Numbered from the stretch's first letter, positions 8,391 to 16,308 are shown. The stretch: DNA of 32,812 nt from Bacteroides cellulosilyticus DSM 14838 (GCF_000158035.1 NZ_EQ973489.1:474489-507300), one strand, 5' to 3'. Numbers and translations: made by a program. Notes: generated by a model from the sequence alone, not told the origin.

Positions 8391-8876
8391 ATGGCTAAAT
8401 TATCATATAGAGTATCATATTACGTACTGTATGTTTTGTTCGCTGCTATTTTAGTAGTATTGGGCATATTCTACTTCGGTGGAGATGCTCAGGGCGATGC
8501 AGTACTGCCGGGTGTTGATCCCGAAATGTGGCAGCCTGCCCAGACAGAAAGTCTGTTGTACTTAATGTATGGTTTGTTTGCTTTGGCTGTTGTTGCGATG
8601 GTAGCTGCGTTTATCCTACAATTTGGTAGCGCATTGAAAGATAACCCTGTGAAAGCTTTGAAATCATTGGTTGGTGTTATTTTACTAGTTATTGTAATGA
8701 TCATTGCTTGGTCTATGGGTAATGGTGAACCGATGGTTATTCCGGGTTATAGTGGAACTGAAAATGTTCCGTTCTGGCTGAAGTTAACTGACATGTTCCT
8801 GTATACTATTTATTTCTTACTGGGGGCAACTGTTCTTGCGATGCTTTTCAGTAGTGTTAAAAAGAAATTATCATAA
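8391..8876 (+). CDS. Four-TM membrane protein of the ExbB/ExbD operon
   Basis: The 161-residue protein has no family I can name. It has four predicted membrane helices, at about residues 8-27, 45-73, 83-104 and 125-153, with a polar loop containing GDAQGDAVLPG between the first two and a lysine-rich tail (KKKLS). It lies 5 bp after exbB and 36 bp before exbD in one operon, so a structural or accessory role in the ExbB/ExbD motor is the natural inference. It has no counterpart in the E. coli system. Confidence 0.85.
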   Translation: MAKLSYRVSYYVLYVLFAAILVVLGIFYFGGDAQGDAVLPGVDPEMWQPAQTESLLYLMYGLFALAVVAMVAAFILQFGSALKDNPVKALKSLVGVILLVIVMIIAWSMGNGEPMVIPGYSGTENVPFWLKLTDMFLYTIYFLLGATVLAMLFSSVKKKLS

Positions 8877-8878
8877 TC

Positions 8879-8896
8879 GATTGAGGAAACTCAATC
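8879..8896 (+). other. Intra-operon hairpin with GAAA tetraloop
   Basis: GATTGAG - GAAA - CTCAATC is a perfect 7-bp stem closed by a GNRA-type loop, placed between the 4-TM gene and the first exbD. There is no U tract, so it is not a terminator. It may be an mRNA stability or processing element. Confidence 0.5.
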
Positions 8897-8912
8897 TAAT
8901 GGAGTAATTACA

Positions 8913-9506
8913 ATGGCAAAAGGAAAAAGAAAAGTTCCTGATATAAACTCAAGTTCTACAGCGGATATCGCTTTCCTGTTGTTAATCTTCTTCTTGATTA
9001 CGACTTCTATGGATACGGACCGTGGTTTGGCAAGACGTTTGCCGCCACCACCCGAACAAGACCAAAAGAAAGATGATTCGGATAAGGTTAAGGAGCGTAA
9101 CGTAATGACAGTCTTCCTGAACATGAACGACCAGTTGATGTGTAGCGGAGAATATGTTAGTGTAGATCAGTTGAGAGATAAGGCAAAAGAATTCATTGCC
9201 AATCCGTATAATGATGAGTCTAAACCGGAAAAGCATGCGAAAGACATTCCTTTCTTCGGGACTATGCAGATTACGGAAAAGCATGTGGTTTCTTTGCGTT
9301 GTGACCGTGGTTCTTCCTATAAAGCATACTTAGCCGTTCAGAATGAGCTGGTAGCTGCTTACAATGAGTTGAGAGATGAATTGGCTCAGGAGAAATGGGG
9401 AAAGGACTATGCTGCTTTGGACGAAGACCAACAAAAAGCAATTCGTGATATTTATCCTCAGAAGATCTCTGAGGCAGAACCTAAAAAGTACGGAGAAAAG
9501 AAGTAA
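8913..9506 (+). CDS. exbD: ExbD/TolR-family protein (first copy)
   Basis: Inner-membrane partner of ExbB that carries the proton-translocating aspartate. The 197 residues start with a basic cytoplasmic tail (KGKRKVPDINSSSTAD), followed by one TM helix at about 19-37 with the conserved Asp18 in STADIAFLLLIFF, then a periplasmic domain. It is longer than E. coli ExbD (about 140 residues); the extra length is a charged C-terminal part with QRAIRDIYPQ-like character near 170-197. Its stop codon overlaps the second exbD start (TAATG), which indicates tight coupling and probably a heteromeric ExbD pair. Confidence 0.9.
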   Translation: MAKGKRKVPDINSSSTADIAFLLLIFFLITTSMDTDRGLARRLPPPPEQDQKKDDSDKVKERNVMTVFLNMNDQLMCSGEYVSVDQLRDKAKEFIANPYNDESKPEKHAKDIPFFGTMQITEKHVVSLRCDRGSSYKAYLAVQNELVAAYNELRDELAQEKWGKDYAALDEDQQKAIRDIYPQKISEAEPKKYGEKK

Positions 9507-9970
9507 TGGGAAAATTTAATAAGACTGGTAAACGCGAAATGCCTGCGTTGAATACTTCTTCTCTGCCTGACCTTATCTTTACTTTGTTGTTCTTCTTTAT
9601 GATTGTAACAACAATGCGTGAGGTAACATTAAAGGTTGAGTTTAAGGTTCCGCAAGCTACTGAGTTGGAAAAACTGGAAAAGAAATCTTTGGTTACGTTT
9701 ATCTATGTAGGAAAGCCTACAGCTGAGTTCCGTAAGAAACTGGGTAATGAAAGCCGTATCCAATTGAACGACAGCTATGCTGAAGTTGCTGAAATCCAAG
9801 ATTATATTATTGGTGAACGTGCCAGTATGAAGGAAGAAGATCAACCGCAGATGACTGTTTCTTTGAAAGTGGATCAAGATACGAAAATGGGTATCGTAAC
9901 AGATATCAAAGAAGCTCTTCGTAAAGCTTATGCATTGAAACTTAACTATTCTGCGCAGCCGCGTCAGTAA
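9506..9970 (+). CDS. exbD: ExbD/TolR-family protein (second copy)
   Basis: A second ExbD paralogue of 154 residues. A basic N-terminus (GKFNKTGKREMPALN) leads into SSLPDLIFTLLFFFMIVTTM, a single TM helix that starts with the conserved Asp (residue 22). A periplasmic domain then ends near ALKLNYSAQPRQ. It begins within the stop of the first exbD and is followed by a strong terminator, so it closes the tRNA/exbB/4-TM/exbD/exbD transcription unit. Two divergent exbD genes in one operon are common in Bacteroidetes. Confidence 0.9.
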   Translation: MGKFNKTGKREMPALNTSSLPDLIFTLLFFFMIVTTMREVTLKVEFKVPQATELEKLEKKSLVTFIYVGKPTAEFRKKLGNESRIQLNDSYAEVAEIQDYIIGERASMKEEDQPQMTVSLKVDQDTKMGIVTDIKEALRKAYALKLNYSAQPRQ

Positions 9971-9994
9971 GAAGTTAAATCAAACTATATAAAT

Positions 9995-10035
9995 AAAGGG
10001 TGCTTATTTCGAATAGGCACCCTTTATTTTTTTAT
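9995..10035 (+). terminator. Terminator between exbD and the convergent GNAT gene
   Basis: AAAGGGTGC and GCACCCTTT form a 9-bp stem extended by TATT/AATA around a TCG loop (about 14 pairs including one G-T), followed by ATTTTTTTATT. It sits between two convergent genes, and the A-rich left flank lets it act in both directions. Confidence 0.88.
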
Positions 10036-10568
10036 TCTTGTACGTTATATACTTCCCGATATATAGAGTTTTTTACTGTTTCAAAATCCCTTTCACGCTC
10101 TAAATTTCCGTGTGCCATAAGTAGCATGGGTAAATAATCATCCCCGGGTCTGTATGGAGGCTGAAGATATGGTTTCTCCCAAAGAACAAATCCTTGGCGC
10201 TTGTAGAAATTAATACGCCTTTGAGCCATTTCTTCTTCCGGCATTTCCACTTCCAGAACAATAGGATGTTGAAGCAACTCGCATAAATGATTTAAAACGT
10301 TCTTTCCATGTCCGCCATTACGCTGGGCCGGATCAACAGCAAAGTGTTCTACGTAATAGAATTTGCCGAAATCCCAATAGGTAATGAATCCTACAGGAGT
10401 ATCATGGTGGAAAATAATATTGTTATAGAAATGAGGTTTGTTATCAGTGTACAGGCGCAGTTCTTCTAACGGTCGGTATTCTTCAGGTGGGAAGGCGGCG
10501 GTTATTAACTGTTCCATGTACTCATACAAAAATCCATCAGCGGTGCTGATACGTTGAAGTCTGATCAT
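10032..10568 (-). CDS. GNAT-family N-acetyltransferase
   Basis: A 178-residue cytoplasmic acetyltransferase of unknown substrate. The GNAT fold is seen in the beta4 segment YVEHFAVDPAQRNGGHGKNVL (about residues 91-111), whose R/Q-x-x-G-x-G/H loop binds the acetyl-CoA pyrophosphate. It is followed by an alpha3 helix and a VLEVEMPEEE strand and the RINFYKRQGFVL motif near 133-144, characteristic of the family. It is 31 bp downstream of the M64 peptidase gene on the same strand with no terminator between, so it is probably the second gene of that transcript. Confidence 0.88.
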   Translation of the reverse strand: MIRLQRISTADGFLYEYMEQLITAAFPPEEYRPLEELRLYTDNKPHFYNNIIFHHDTPVGFITYWDFGKFYYVEHFAVDPAQRNGGHGKNVLNHLCELLQHPIVLEVEMPEEEMAQRRINFYKRQGFVLWEKPYLQPPYRPGDDYLPMLLMAHGNLERERDFETVKNSIYREVYNVQE

Positions 10569-10599
10569 AATGTTGGTCTTTAAAGTTTAGTTTCTCTTA

Positions 10600-11877
10600 T
10601 TATTTGGTATAAAAATCAATGAGTCTTTGCAGTGATCGTTGGCATACCGGGCAGAATGTTGGATATTCATTGGTGCGCATGCGGCAGTTATCAGCGGGAC
10701 GGAATATGCCTTTGGCTGAATATCCACCTCCTTCATATACTCCTACCGGATACTTTGCCTGTTCGTTGACAGGGGTAGGAATAGGAGTACCTTTAATGAG
10801 CATATCTTCCCATTTAGAAGCGAAATCGATACGGGTACTTATATTTTGTTCCCAAGGTTCTATATCCAATGGGTAGGTATCTGTCATGACATCATCGTCG
10901 TAGAAATATTCATCGGCCAACCCTCCGAAACTGTGTCCGAACTCGTGTACAACTACCGGACGGAACATTGGGTGATGAGCTGTAGTCAGGGTATAAGCAT
11001 TATAGATGCCACCACCTCCATACTCTTCAGTATTGGCAAGAATAATAATGTGTTCATATGGTATTCCGGCCAAAGCATCGTGTATGGATTTGACACGACG
11101 GGTAGTCAGATAACGGTCAGAATAGAATGTACTGAAATGGGAACTAAAGGCTGTATGTTTCCATTCTCCCAAACGGGGAACACTTACCCCTGTGTCATCA
11201 GATGGGCTGGCAACAGCTACAATATTGAAGCGATCTTTCATACTCTTGAACGGTTCGTGTGAAAATAGGCTTTCACAGGCGATTTCCGCATCCTGATAGA
11301 ATACGTTCATTTCTACAGGAGTATATCCTTCGGCAAGAATGGCCACGTCGATGCACTTGTCAGTTTCACCATTCTTTAGCAGATATTTATGTGGAGTGAT
11401 GTGTGCAGTTCCTTTCTGATGAATAAGTATATCATCGGGGCGTACAGTGTGCGTCAGATGTGTACGCACTTCTTTTCTCGGGCTTAACAGGGTGATCTCT
11501 ATTTCCACAGGACGGAGCGGGTAGGGCAGTAAGAAGGTATTTTCAAATCCTTTGGTGACAGCCTTGGCTTCGTCCGTTTCCAGCCACTCTTGAAAGAGGG
11601 AAGAGAAAGAAGTAGTATAGATTGTCTTTCCACTTTCCAAATCCTTCATGATGATTTGTCCATTACCTTGCAAAGGTAATTCAGCTAAATGATGACGCCT
11701 TCCGGCCCATGATGGAAGTACGGACAGTTCATCAAGACATACATTCTGGCGGGCGGCATTTCCTGTAAAGATATAATCAATACGCAATGTTTTATCGGCA
11801 AAATACTCAGTGTAGTTTTGCGCATGGCCTATTGTAACCATCAGTAAGCACAATGCAAGTACAAGATATTTTTTCAT
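10600..11877 (-). CDS. Secreted M64-family metallopeptidase
   Basis: Predicted exported zinc peptidase of the M64 family, named for the Clostridium ramosum IgA peptidase. The 425 residues begin with a signal peptide (MKKYLVLALCLLMVTIGHAQ). An N-terminal beta-rich M64_N-like domain covers about 25-150, and the catalytic domain has HEFGH at 311-315 followed by GLADEY. His311, His315 and an acidic residue at 322/323 would be the zinc ligands, and Glu312 the catalytic base. Four cysteines lie in the mature part, two near the C-terminus (NCRMR and CPVCQ). The target is unknown; IgA cleavage should not be assumed. Its promoter is one copy of a 75-bp module also found before the rRNA methyltransferase gene. 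Confidence 0.87.
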   Translation of the reverse strand: MKKYLVLALCLLMVTIGHAQNYTEYFADKTLRIDYIFTGNAARQNVCLDELSVLPSWAGRRHHLAELPLQGNGQIIMKDLESGKTIYTTSFSSLFQEWLETDEAKAVTKGFENTFLLPYPLRPVEIEITLLSPRKEVRTHLTHTVRPDDILIHQKGTAHITPHKYLLKNGETDKCIDVAILAEGYTPVEMNVFYQDAEIACESLFSHEPFKSMKDRFNIVAVASPSDDTGVSVPRLGEWKHTAFSSHFSTFYSDRYLTTRRVKSIHDALAGIPYEHIIILANTEEYGGGGIYNAYTLTTAHHPMFRPVVVHEFGHSFGGLADEYFYDDDVMTDTYPLDIEPWEQNISTRIDFASKWEDMLIKGTPIPTPVNEQAKYPVGVYEGGGYSAKGIFRPADNCRMRTNEYPTFCPVCQRSLQRLIDFYTK

Positions 11878-11901
11878 AACAATCTAATTTTGTAGTTATA
11901 G

Positions 11902-11976
11902 GCAAAGATAATGCAAATTGAGCGCAGAACTTTCATGCTAGCATGAAAAAGTTATGCCGAGATGTAGCTTATCTTC
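11902..11976 (-). repeat. Duplicated 75-bp promoter module, copy 1 (M64 peptidase)
   Basis: Read on the minus strand this 75-bp stretch is 67/75 identical by eye to 20119-20193 on the plus strand, without gaps. It holds an imperfect palindrome, AACTTTTTCATGC / GCATGAAAGTT (centre about 11939.5), and ends with the -7 box TATCTTTG (11910-11903). The start codon is 24 bp beyond the module. No TTTG is seen at -33. The palindrome centre lies about 40 bp before the expected start point, a typical activator position. Confidence 0.8.
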
Positions 11977-12063
11977 TTTTCACCCTGTTTATCGTAACTG
12001 TGGGTTTATTCATTTTTTAGCAAGAAAAGTAATAAATCGTATTTTTATTGGGAAAAATTTCGC

Positions 12064-12071
12064 TAACTTTG
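12064..12071 (+). promoter_or_regulatory. -7 box TAACTTTG for the Lrp/AsnC gene
   Basis: TAACTTTG matches TAnnTTTG and lies 59 bp before the start codon at 12131. The -33 region is T-rich but lacks a clear TTTG. Confidence 0.5.
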
Positions 12072-12130
12072 CACATTATCGTATGAGAATACGGTGAAGC
12101 AATCGTTATTTATTAATCATAAAATTAGAA

Positions 12131-12607
12131 ATGGGACATCATCAATTGGATACTTTAGACGAGCAAATACTGAAATTGATTGCAGATAATGCCCGTATTC
12201 CTTTCCTGGAAGTGGCGAGAGCTTGCAATGTTTCCGGTGCAGCCATACATCAACGCATACAAAAATTGACGAATTTAGGTATCTTGAAAGGTTCGGAGTA
12301 CGTCATCGATCCGGAAAAAATAGGTTATGAGACTTGTGCCTATATTGGCATTTATCTGAAAGATCCGGAATCTTTTGACGCAGTGACAAAGGCACTTGAA
12401 GCTATTCCCGAAGTTGTGGAATGTCACTTTACGACGGGTAAATATGATATGTTTATTAAACTTTACGCACGCAATAACCACCATTTGCTGAGCATTATCC
12501 ACGATAAATTACAGCCGTTGGGGTTAGCGCGCACAGAAACACTAATATCCTTCCATGAAGCCATAAAACGGCAGATGCCAATCATGGTGGAGATGGATGA
12601 AGATTAG
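12131..12607 (+). CDS. Lrp/AsnC-family transcriptional regulator
   Basis: A 158-residue DNA-binding regulator. An N-terminal winged helix-turn-helix (about 6-60) contains the family opening LDTLDEQILKLIADNAR and the recognition helix in SGAAIHQRIQKL. A C-terminal RAM/AsnC ligand-binding domain (about 70-145) has the GTYD-like TGKYDMFIKLYARN motif. Proteins of this family usually sense amino acids and form dimers to octamers. It is divergent from the M64 peptidase gene, with the palindromic module between them, which makes it a candidate regulator of that module (inference). It converges on folA with only 3 bp between stop codons. Confidence 0.92.
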   Translation: MGHHQLDTLDEQILKLIADNARIPFLEVARACNVSGAAIHQRIQKLTNLGILKGSEYVIDPEKIGYETCAYIGIYLKDPESFDAVTKALEAIPEVVECHFTTGKYDMFIKLYARNNHHLLSIIHDKLQPLGLARTETLISFHEAIKRQMPIMVEMDED

Positions 12608-12610
12608 GAA

Positions 12611-13099
12611 TTACTTACGGATATAATCCACAAATGCATAAGGGCAGGGATGTTTCTCGTCAACAAGATGAGATTCCCTGCTTTTTTCATGCCATATTGC
12701 GGACTCTACGGCAGGGAAGTAAGCATCTACCTGAGGTGCTTCTGCATCGATTTCCGTCAGGCAAAGCATGTCTGCCAATGGCATTGCCTGTTTATATACA
12801 CTTGCTCCGCCCATAATATATACTTGTTCCTCAGGCTGACAGCTTTGCAAAGCTGCTTCAAGGGTAGGGAATACTTCTGCACCGGGACATTGAATCGCAG
12901 GATTAGATGAAAGTACCACATTTCTTCGGTTGGGCAGTGCGCCTTTAGGCAGGGACTCGAATGTTTTTCTTCCCATGATGATGGTGTTTCCTGTGGTCAA
13001 TGCCTTGAAACGTTTTAAGTCATTGGGAAGCCAGAATAATAATTTATTTTGGAAACCGATTCCTAAGTTGCGGTCTATGGCGGCGATGATACTAATCAT
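12611..13099 (-). CDS. folA: Dihydrofolate reductase
   Basis: Reduces dihydrofolate to tetrahydrofolate with NADPH. The 162 residues match bacterial DHFR: the start MISIIAAIDRNLGIG, the substrate-binding acid Asp27 in WLPNDLKRFK, the NADPH-binding segment TIIMGRKTFESLP and the later IMGGASVYKQAMP motif. It lies 18 bp after thyA on the same strand, a common pairing because ThyA produces the dihydrofolate that FolA recycles. Its end is 3 bp from the convergent Lrp gene, with no terminator hairpin between them. Confidence 0.96.
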   Translation of the reverse strand: MISIIAAIDRNLGIGFQNKLLFWLPNDLKRFKALTTGNTIIMGRKTFESLPKGALPNRRNVVLSSNPAIQCPGAEVFPTLEAALQSCQPEEQVYIMGGASVYKQAMPLADMLCLTEIDAEAPQVDAYFPAVESAIWHEKSRESHLVDEKHPCPYAFVDYIRK

Positions 13100-13117
13100 G
13101 ATTGGATATATGATTTG

Positions 13118-13912
13118 TTAAACAGAAACTTTACCTGCTATATGCGGATGTGGATCGTAATTTACCAATTCGAAATCTTCATATTGGAAGTCGAAGATGC
13201 TCTTCACATCCGGGTTTATCTTCATTTGCGGCAACGGACGTGGTTCGCGGGAAAGTTGCAGTTTGACCTGCTCCAGATGATTCAGATAAATGTGCGCATC
13301 ACCGAGTGTATGAATGAAATCCCCTGCTTTCAGCCCGGTCACTTGTGCCATCATCTGCAACAGTAGGGCATAAGATGCAATGTTGAAAGGTACACCGAGA
13401 AAAATATCCGCACTTCGTTGATAGAGTTGGAGACTCAACCGTCCGTTTGCCACATAGAATTGAAAGAAAGCATGACAGGGAGGAAGATTCATATTGTTAA
13501 TATCTCCCACATTCCAAGCGCTGACAATGATGCGGCGGGAATCCGGATTATGAAGAATTGTTTCTACAGCCTCACTGATCTGATCGATGGAACCGCCTTT
13601 GTAATCAGGCCAGGAACGCCATTGATAACCGTAAATATGTCCCAGATCACCGTTCTCATCCGCCCATTCGTTCCAAATGCGAACACCATGATCTTGCAGA
13701 TACTTGGCATTGGTATCTCCATTCAGGAACCATAGCAATTCATATATAATCGATTTCAGATGCAGTTTTTTGGTGGTGAGGCAGGGAAAGCCATCCTCCA
13801 TATTGAAGCGCATTTGATGTCCGAATACGCTGATTGTACCGGTTCCGGTACGGTCTTCCTTGTGTACGCCCTCGGTTAATACCCGATTGAGCAAGTCTAA
13901 ATATTGTTTCAT
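13118..13912 (-). CDS. thyA: Thymidylate synthase
   Basis: Converts dUMP to dTMP with methylene-tetrahydrofolate. The 264-residue length and the motif positions match E. coli ThyA closely: catalytic Cys146 in [12 protein letters not shown], the phosphate-binding RTGTGT near 21-26 and [32 protein letters not shown] and the terminal AGKVSV. It is the first gene of a thyA-folA operon. A TACCTTTG -7 box lies 55 bp upstream. Confidence 0.98.
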   Translation of the reverse strand: MKQYLDLLNRVLTEGVHKEDRTGTGTISVFGHQMRFNMEDGFPCLTTKKLHLKSIIYELLWFLNGDTNAKYLQDHGVRIWNEWADENGDLGHIYGYQWRSWPDYKGGSIDQISEAVETILHNPDSRRIIVSAWNVGDINNMNLPPCHAFFQFYVANGRLSLQLYQRSADIFLGVPFNIASYALLLQMMAQVTGLKAGDFIHTLGDAHIYLNHLEQVKLQLSREPRPLPQMKINPDVKSIFDFQYEDFELVNYDPHPHIAGKVSV

Positions 13913-13967
13913 GATTGCAGATTACGAATTAAAAACAACAAAAGGGACAATCTTTTTTTTGCCTCGC

Positions 13968-13975
13968 CAAAGGTA
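13968..13975 (-). promoter_or_regulatory. -7 box TACCTTTG for thyA-folA
   Basis: TACCTTTG on the minus strand lies 55 bp before the thyA ATG. No clear TTTG is present at -33. Confidence 0.5.
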
Positions 13976-14038
13976 ACTAAACTTCGGCAGATAGCATAGA
14001 ATAATTTTCAATTAAAAATTAGAGGAACAGTGGTATAA

Positions 14039-15277
14039 TTAAAGGAACGGTGTCATTAAATTACCCACCCAACCTACAAACTTCTTCCATCCTGAACGCT
14101 TTTTCCAAACTTCGGGAGTCAATAGCGTACTATTCTTTTTATCCCGTTCAAACATATCATTCAACTGGTGAGTGATTGTAGGATCGAAAATAAACGCATT
14201 CGTTTCAAAGTCATATCGCAGACTGCGGCTATTCAGATTGGCTGTACCCACAGTACAGAAATTCCGGTCTACCATCATAATCTTGGAATGGTGGAAGCCT
14301 CCGTTAAAGAGATAAACTTTTGCCCCTTTCTTCATCAGCTTGTGTACGATATAGAAGGATGCTTCCGGGGTGAAAGGAATATCAGAAACGGCAGGTATCA
14401 TGATTTCCACTTCAGTACCTTTTTTTAATGCATATTTAATGGCCTTCCGGATGGATTTGGTCGGTACAAAGTAGGGGTTCACAATCTGTATGCTGTGTTG
14501 CGCTGCTCCAATGGATGCTGCATAAGCGTGACTGATGGAGCGGGGAGTTTCCCTCGGTGTACGGTCTACTATGGCTATTTCTTCGGCTATACTGTCGGGG
14601 AGTTGCGGTATATCAGGAAAGTAAACGGGGCCACCGACGTGCTGTTTAGTCTCCTGGTTCCACATCGTGAGGAAAATACCTTGCAGATAGCGCACGGCAT
14701 CTCCTTCGATACGCATGTGCATGTCGTGCCATTGACCGATTTTGGGCAGTCCCGTAATGTAATAGTCGGCTATATTCATACCACCGGTATATCCTATTTT
14801 GCCGTCAATCACTACGATTTTCCTATGATCTCGATGCATGGCATGATTGATCCATGGGAAGGTGATCGGGTCAAATTTCACTATTTCAATGCCCCGGTCA
14901 CGGATTGCTTTCAGGTGATGTTTCTTTAATGGTTTGTTATTAGACCAGTTACCGAAAGCGTCGAAGAGAGCACGGACTTCCACACCTTCCTGTACTTTTT
15001 CTGCCAGTAAGTCGAATAGGGCATTGGCTATGGAGTCATTGCGGAAATTGAAGTATTCCAGATGAATGTGATGTTTGGCGTGGCGTATTTCTTCGAAGAG
15101 ATCCAGAAACTTCTCCCGTCCGCTCATCAGAAGCTTTACTTCATTGTTGGCGGTAACCGGAATGCCTTGTTGTTGTAGATAATGCATCACGAGCGAGTCA
15201 CTGGTGGCGACTTGCGCGTGAATATTTCCTATAAAGAATAATGCAGATGATAATATGATGAATAATATTCTTCTCAA
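14039..15277 (-). CDS. Phospholipase D-family protein, cardiolipin synthase-like
   Basis: A 412-residue enzyme with two PLD motifs: HRKIVVID (His151, Lys153, Asp158) followed by GKIGYTGGMN, and HSKIMMVD (His330, Lys332, Asp337) followed by the TANLNSRS segment. The layout is that of ClsA-type cardiolipin synthases, which join two phosphatidylglycerol molecules or a related pair. The N-terminus (MRRILFIILSSALFFIGNIH, then AQV) looks like a cleavable signal peptide, whereas E. coli ClsA has two N-terminal membrane helices. The catalytic part is therefore probably periplasmic. It has its own promoter box and appears monocistronic. Confidence 0.88.
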   Translation of the reverse strand: MRRILFIILSSALFFIGNIHAQVATSDSLVMHYLQQQGIPVTANNEVKLLMSGREKFLDLFEEIRHAKHHIHLEYFNFRNDSIANALFDLLAEKVQEGVEVRALFDAFGNWSNNKPLKKHHLKAIRDRGIEIVKFDPITFPWINHAMHRDHRKIVVIDGKIGYTGGMNIADYYITGLPKIGQWHDMHMRIEGDAVRYLQGIFLTMWNQETKQHVGGPVYFPDIPQLPDSIAEEIAIVDRTPRETPRSISHAYAASIGAAQHSIQIVNPYFVPTKSIRKAIKYALKKGTEVEIMIPAVSDIPFTPEASFYIVHKLMKKGAKVYLFNGGFHHSKIMMVDRNFCTVGTANLNSRSLRYDFETNAFIFDPTITHQLNDMFERDKKNSTLLTPEVWKKRSGWKKFVGWVGNLMTPFL

Positions 15278-15315
15278 AACTTCTTACGCTTAGTTAGTTT
15301 TTCTAATTGAGTCGA

Positions 15316-15323
15316 CAAAGATA
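15316..15323 (-). promoter_or_regulatory. -7 box TATCTTTG for the PLD-family gene
   Basis: TATCTTTG on the minus strand is 38 bp upstream of the ATG at 15277. The -33 position is not obvious. Confidence 0.5.
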
Positions 15324-15348
15324 CAATTTATTGATGAGAAATGTTTGC

Positions 15349-15398
15349 TCAGTTAAAAAAAATTAGCCCTTGACCTGCAAAATGCAGGCAAGGGCTAA
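15349..15398 (-). terminator. Terminator after the sigma factor/DUF5056 genes
   Basis: TTAGCCCTTG and CAAGGGCTAA (15363-15372 with 15389-15398) enclose an inner CCTGC / GCAGG stem. On the minus strand the hairpin is followed by TTTTTTTT, giving a strong intrinsic terminator about 50 bp after the DUF5056 stop. Confidence 0.88.
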
Positions 15399-15446
15399 CT
15401 AAATTATTGTAAGGGCAAACGGATTTATTGCAAGAATAAATGAGCT

Positions 15447-15782
15447 TTATGCTAAAGAACAAATCTTGCGATATCCTAAGTAGACCAATACTACTGCCAC
15501 TATAATCAGTGATTTGGGATCGAGTTCCGCTGCACCGCTTTGTATGGCGCTGGTGAAAGTTTCGCGTAAGGCCCCCAGCACAAGCTGCAAGCCGTCGAGA
15601 ACAAAGAACAACACTACGGCAAGCGTAAAACAGAACAAGCTCCACAACTGCGAAATCCGGTAATACCGGTTGGGTAGGTGGTGCATCACGCGGCGGCTGA
15701 AGCCGTTATCTTCTATCTCTTTCCGATTGTCAGAGAAGAACTGCTGCAAAAGTTTATCATCAGTTGTTTCCGTCATAACCAT
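15447..15782 (-). CDS. DUF5056-like membrane protein, possible anti-sigma factor
   Basis: The 111 residues comprise a cytoplasmic N-terminal part (about 1-42, with DDKLLQQFFSDNRKEIEDNG and the basic RRVMHHLPNR) and two hydrophobic helices at about 46-66 and 90-105. It resembles the Bacteroides DUF5056 family from memory. Its frame overlaps the end of the ECF sigma gene by 23 bp if it starts at ATG 15782, or 17 bp from the in-frame ATG 15776. A short soluble domain plus membrane helices directly after an ECF sigma gene is the usual layout of a membrane-bound anti-sigma factor, so that is my inference. No catalytic motif is seen. Confidence 0.78.
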   Translation of the reverse strand: MVMTETTDDKLLQQFFSDNRKEIEDNGFSRRVMHHLPNRYYRISQLWSLFCFTLAVVLFFVLDGLQLVLGALRETFTSAIQSGAAELDPKSLIIVAVVLVYLGYRKICSLA

Positions 15783-16308
15783 TTTGTTTTAAGTAGGTAG
15801 CCATTTTTTCTTTCGCCCGCGAGAGGTGGCTTTTGACTGTTCCCGCCGGGCATCCCGTGATACCTGCAATCTTTTCGATGCTCTGATCTTCCATGTAGAA
15901 CAAGGTGATACAGGTTCGTTCCATTTCTTTTAGTGTCGCTAGCGCCCGGTAAACGTCCATCTGTTGTCCTACGTCATCTTGGCTGGTGTTCCAGCGGGTA
16001 TCCACTTCCCGGGTGTCGAGGTCGGCTGTCTCTTTCCGACTGCGAAGATAATCATAAAATACATTATATGCAATACGGTAGAGCCAGGTGGAGAAATTGG
16101 ACAGGTTTTTGAATGAAGCCAGGTTGGTGTAGGCTTTGATAAACGTGTCCTGCGCCAGGTCGTCACTCAACTCGTTGTCGCCGCAAGTCAGGTTGAGGAA
16201 GAACCGTCGCACGGGCGACTGGTACTTTTTCACCAACTGGTCGAAGGCCCTGGTGTTGCGAAACACCACGACCTGTGCGACTAACGATATGTCATTGAGT
16301 TGGCTCAT
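15760..16308 (-). CDS. ECF-type RNA polymerase sigma factor
   Basis: A 182-residue sigma-70 family protein with region 2 at about 20-90 (AFDQLVKKYQSPVRRFFLNL, then LAQDTFIKAYTNLASF and STWLYRIAYNVFYDYLRSRK) and region 4 at about 118-172 (LATLKEMERTCITLFYMEDQ, then IAGITGCPAGTVKSHLSRAK, a helix-turn-helix for the -35 element). Regions 1 and 3 are missing, as in ECF factors. The start ATG overlaps the upstream DUF6249 stop by 4 bp and the end overlaps DUF5056, so the three genes are translationally coupled. The signal sensed is not evident. Confidence 0.93.
   Translation of the reverse strand: MSQLNDISLVAQVVVFRNTRAFDQLVKKYQSPVRRFFLNLTCGDNELSDDLAQDTFIKAYTNLASFKNLSNFSTWLYRIAYNVFYDYLRSRKETADLDTREVDTRWNTSQDDVGQQMDVYRALATLKEMERTCITLFYMEDQSIEKIAGITGCPAGTVKSHLSRAKEKMATYLKQNGYDGNN

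Noticed and set aside
12607..12611. Possible missing gene or terminator between the Lrp gene and folA
   Set aside because: The stop codons are only 3 bp apart. Both genes are complete, so there is simply no room, and any termination occurs inside the opposite gene.
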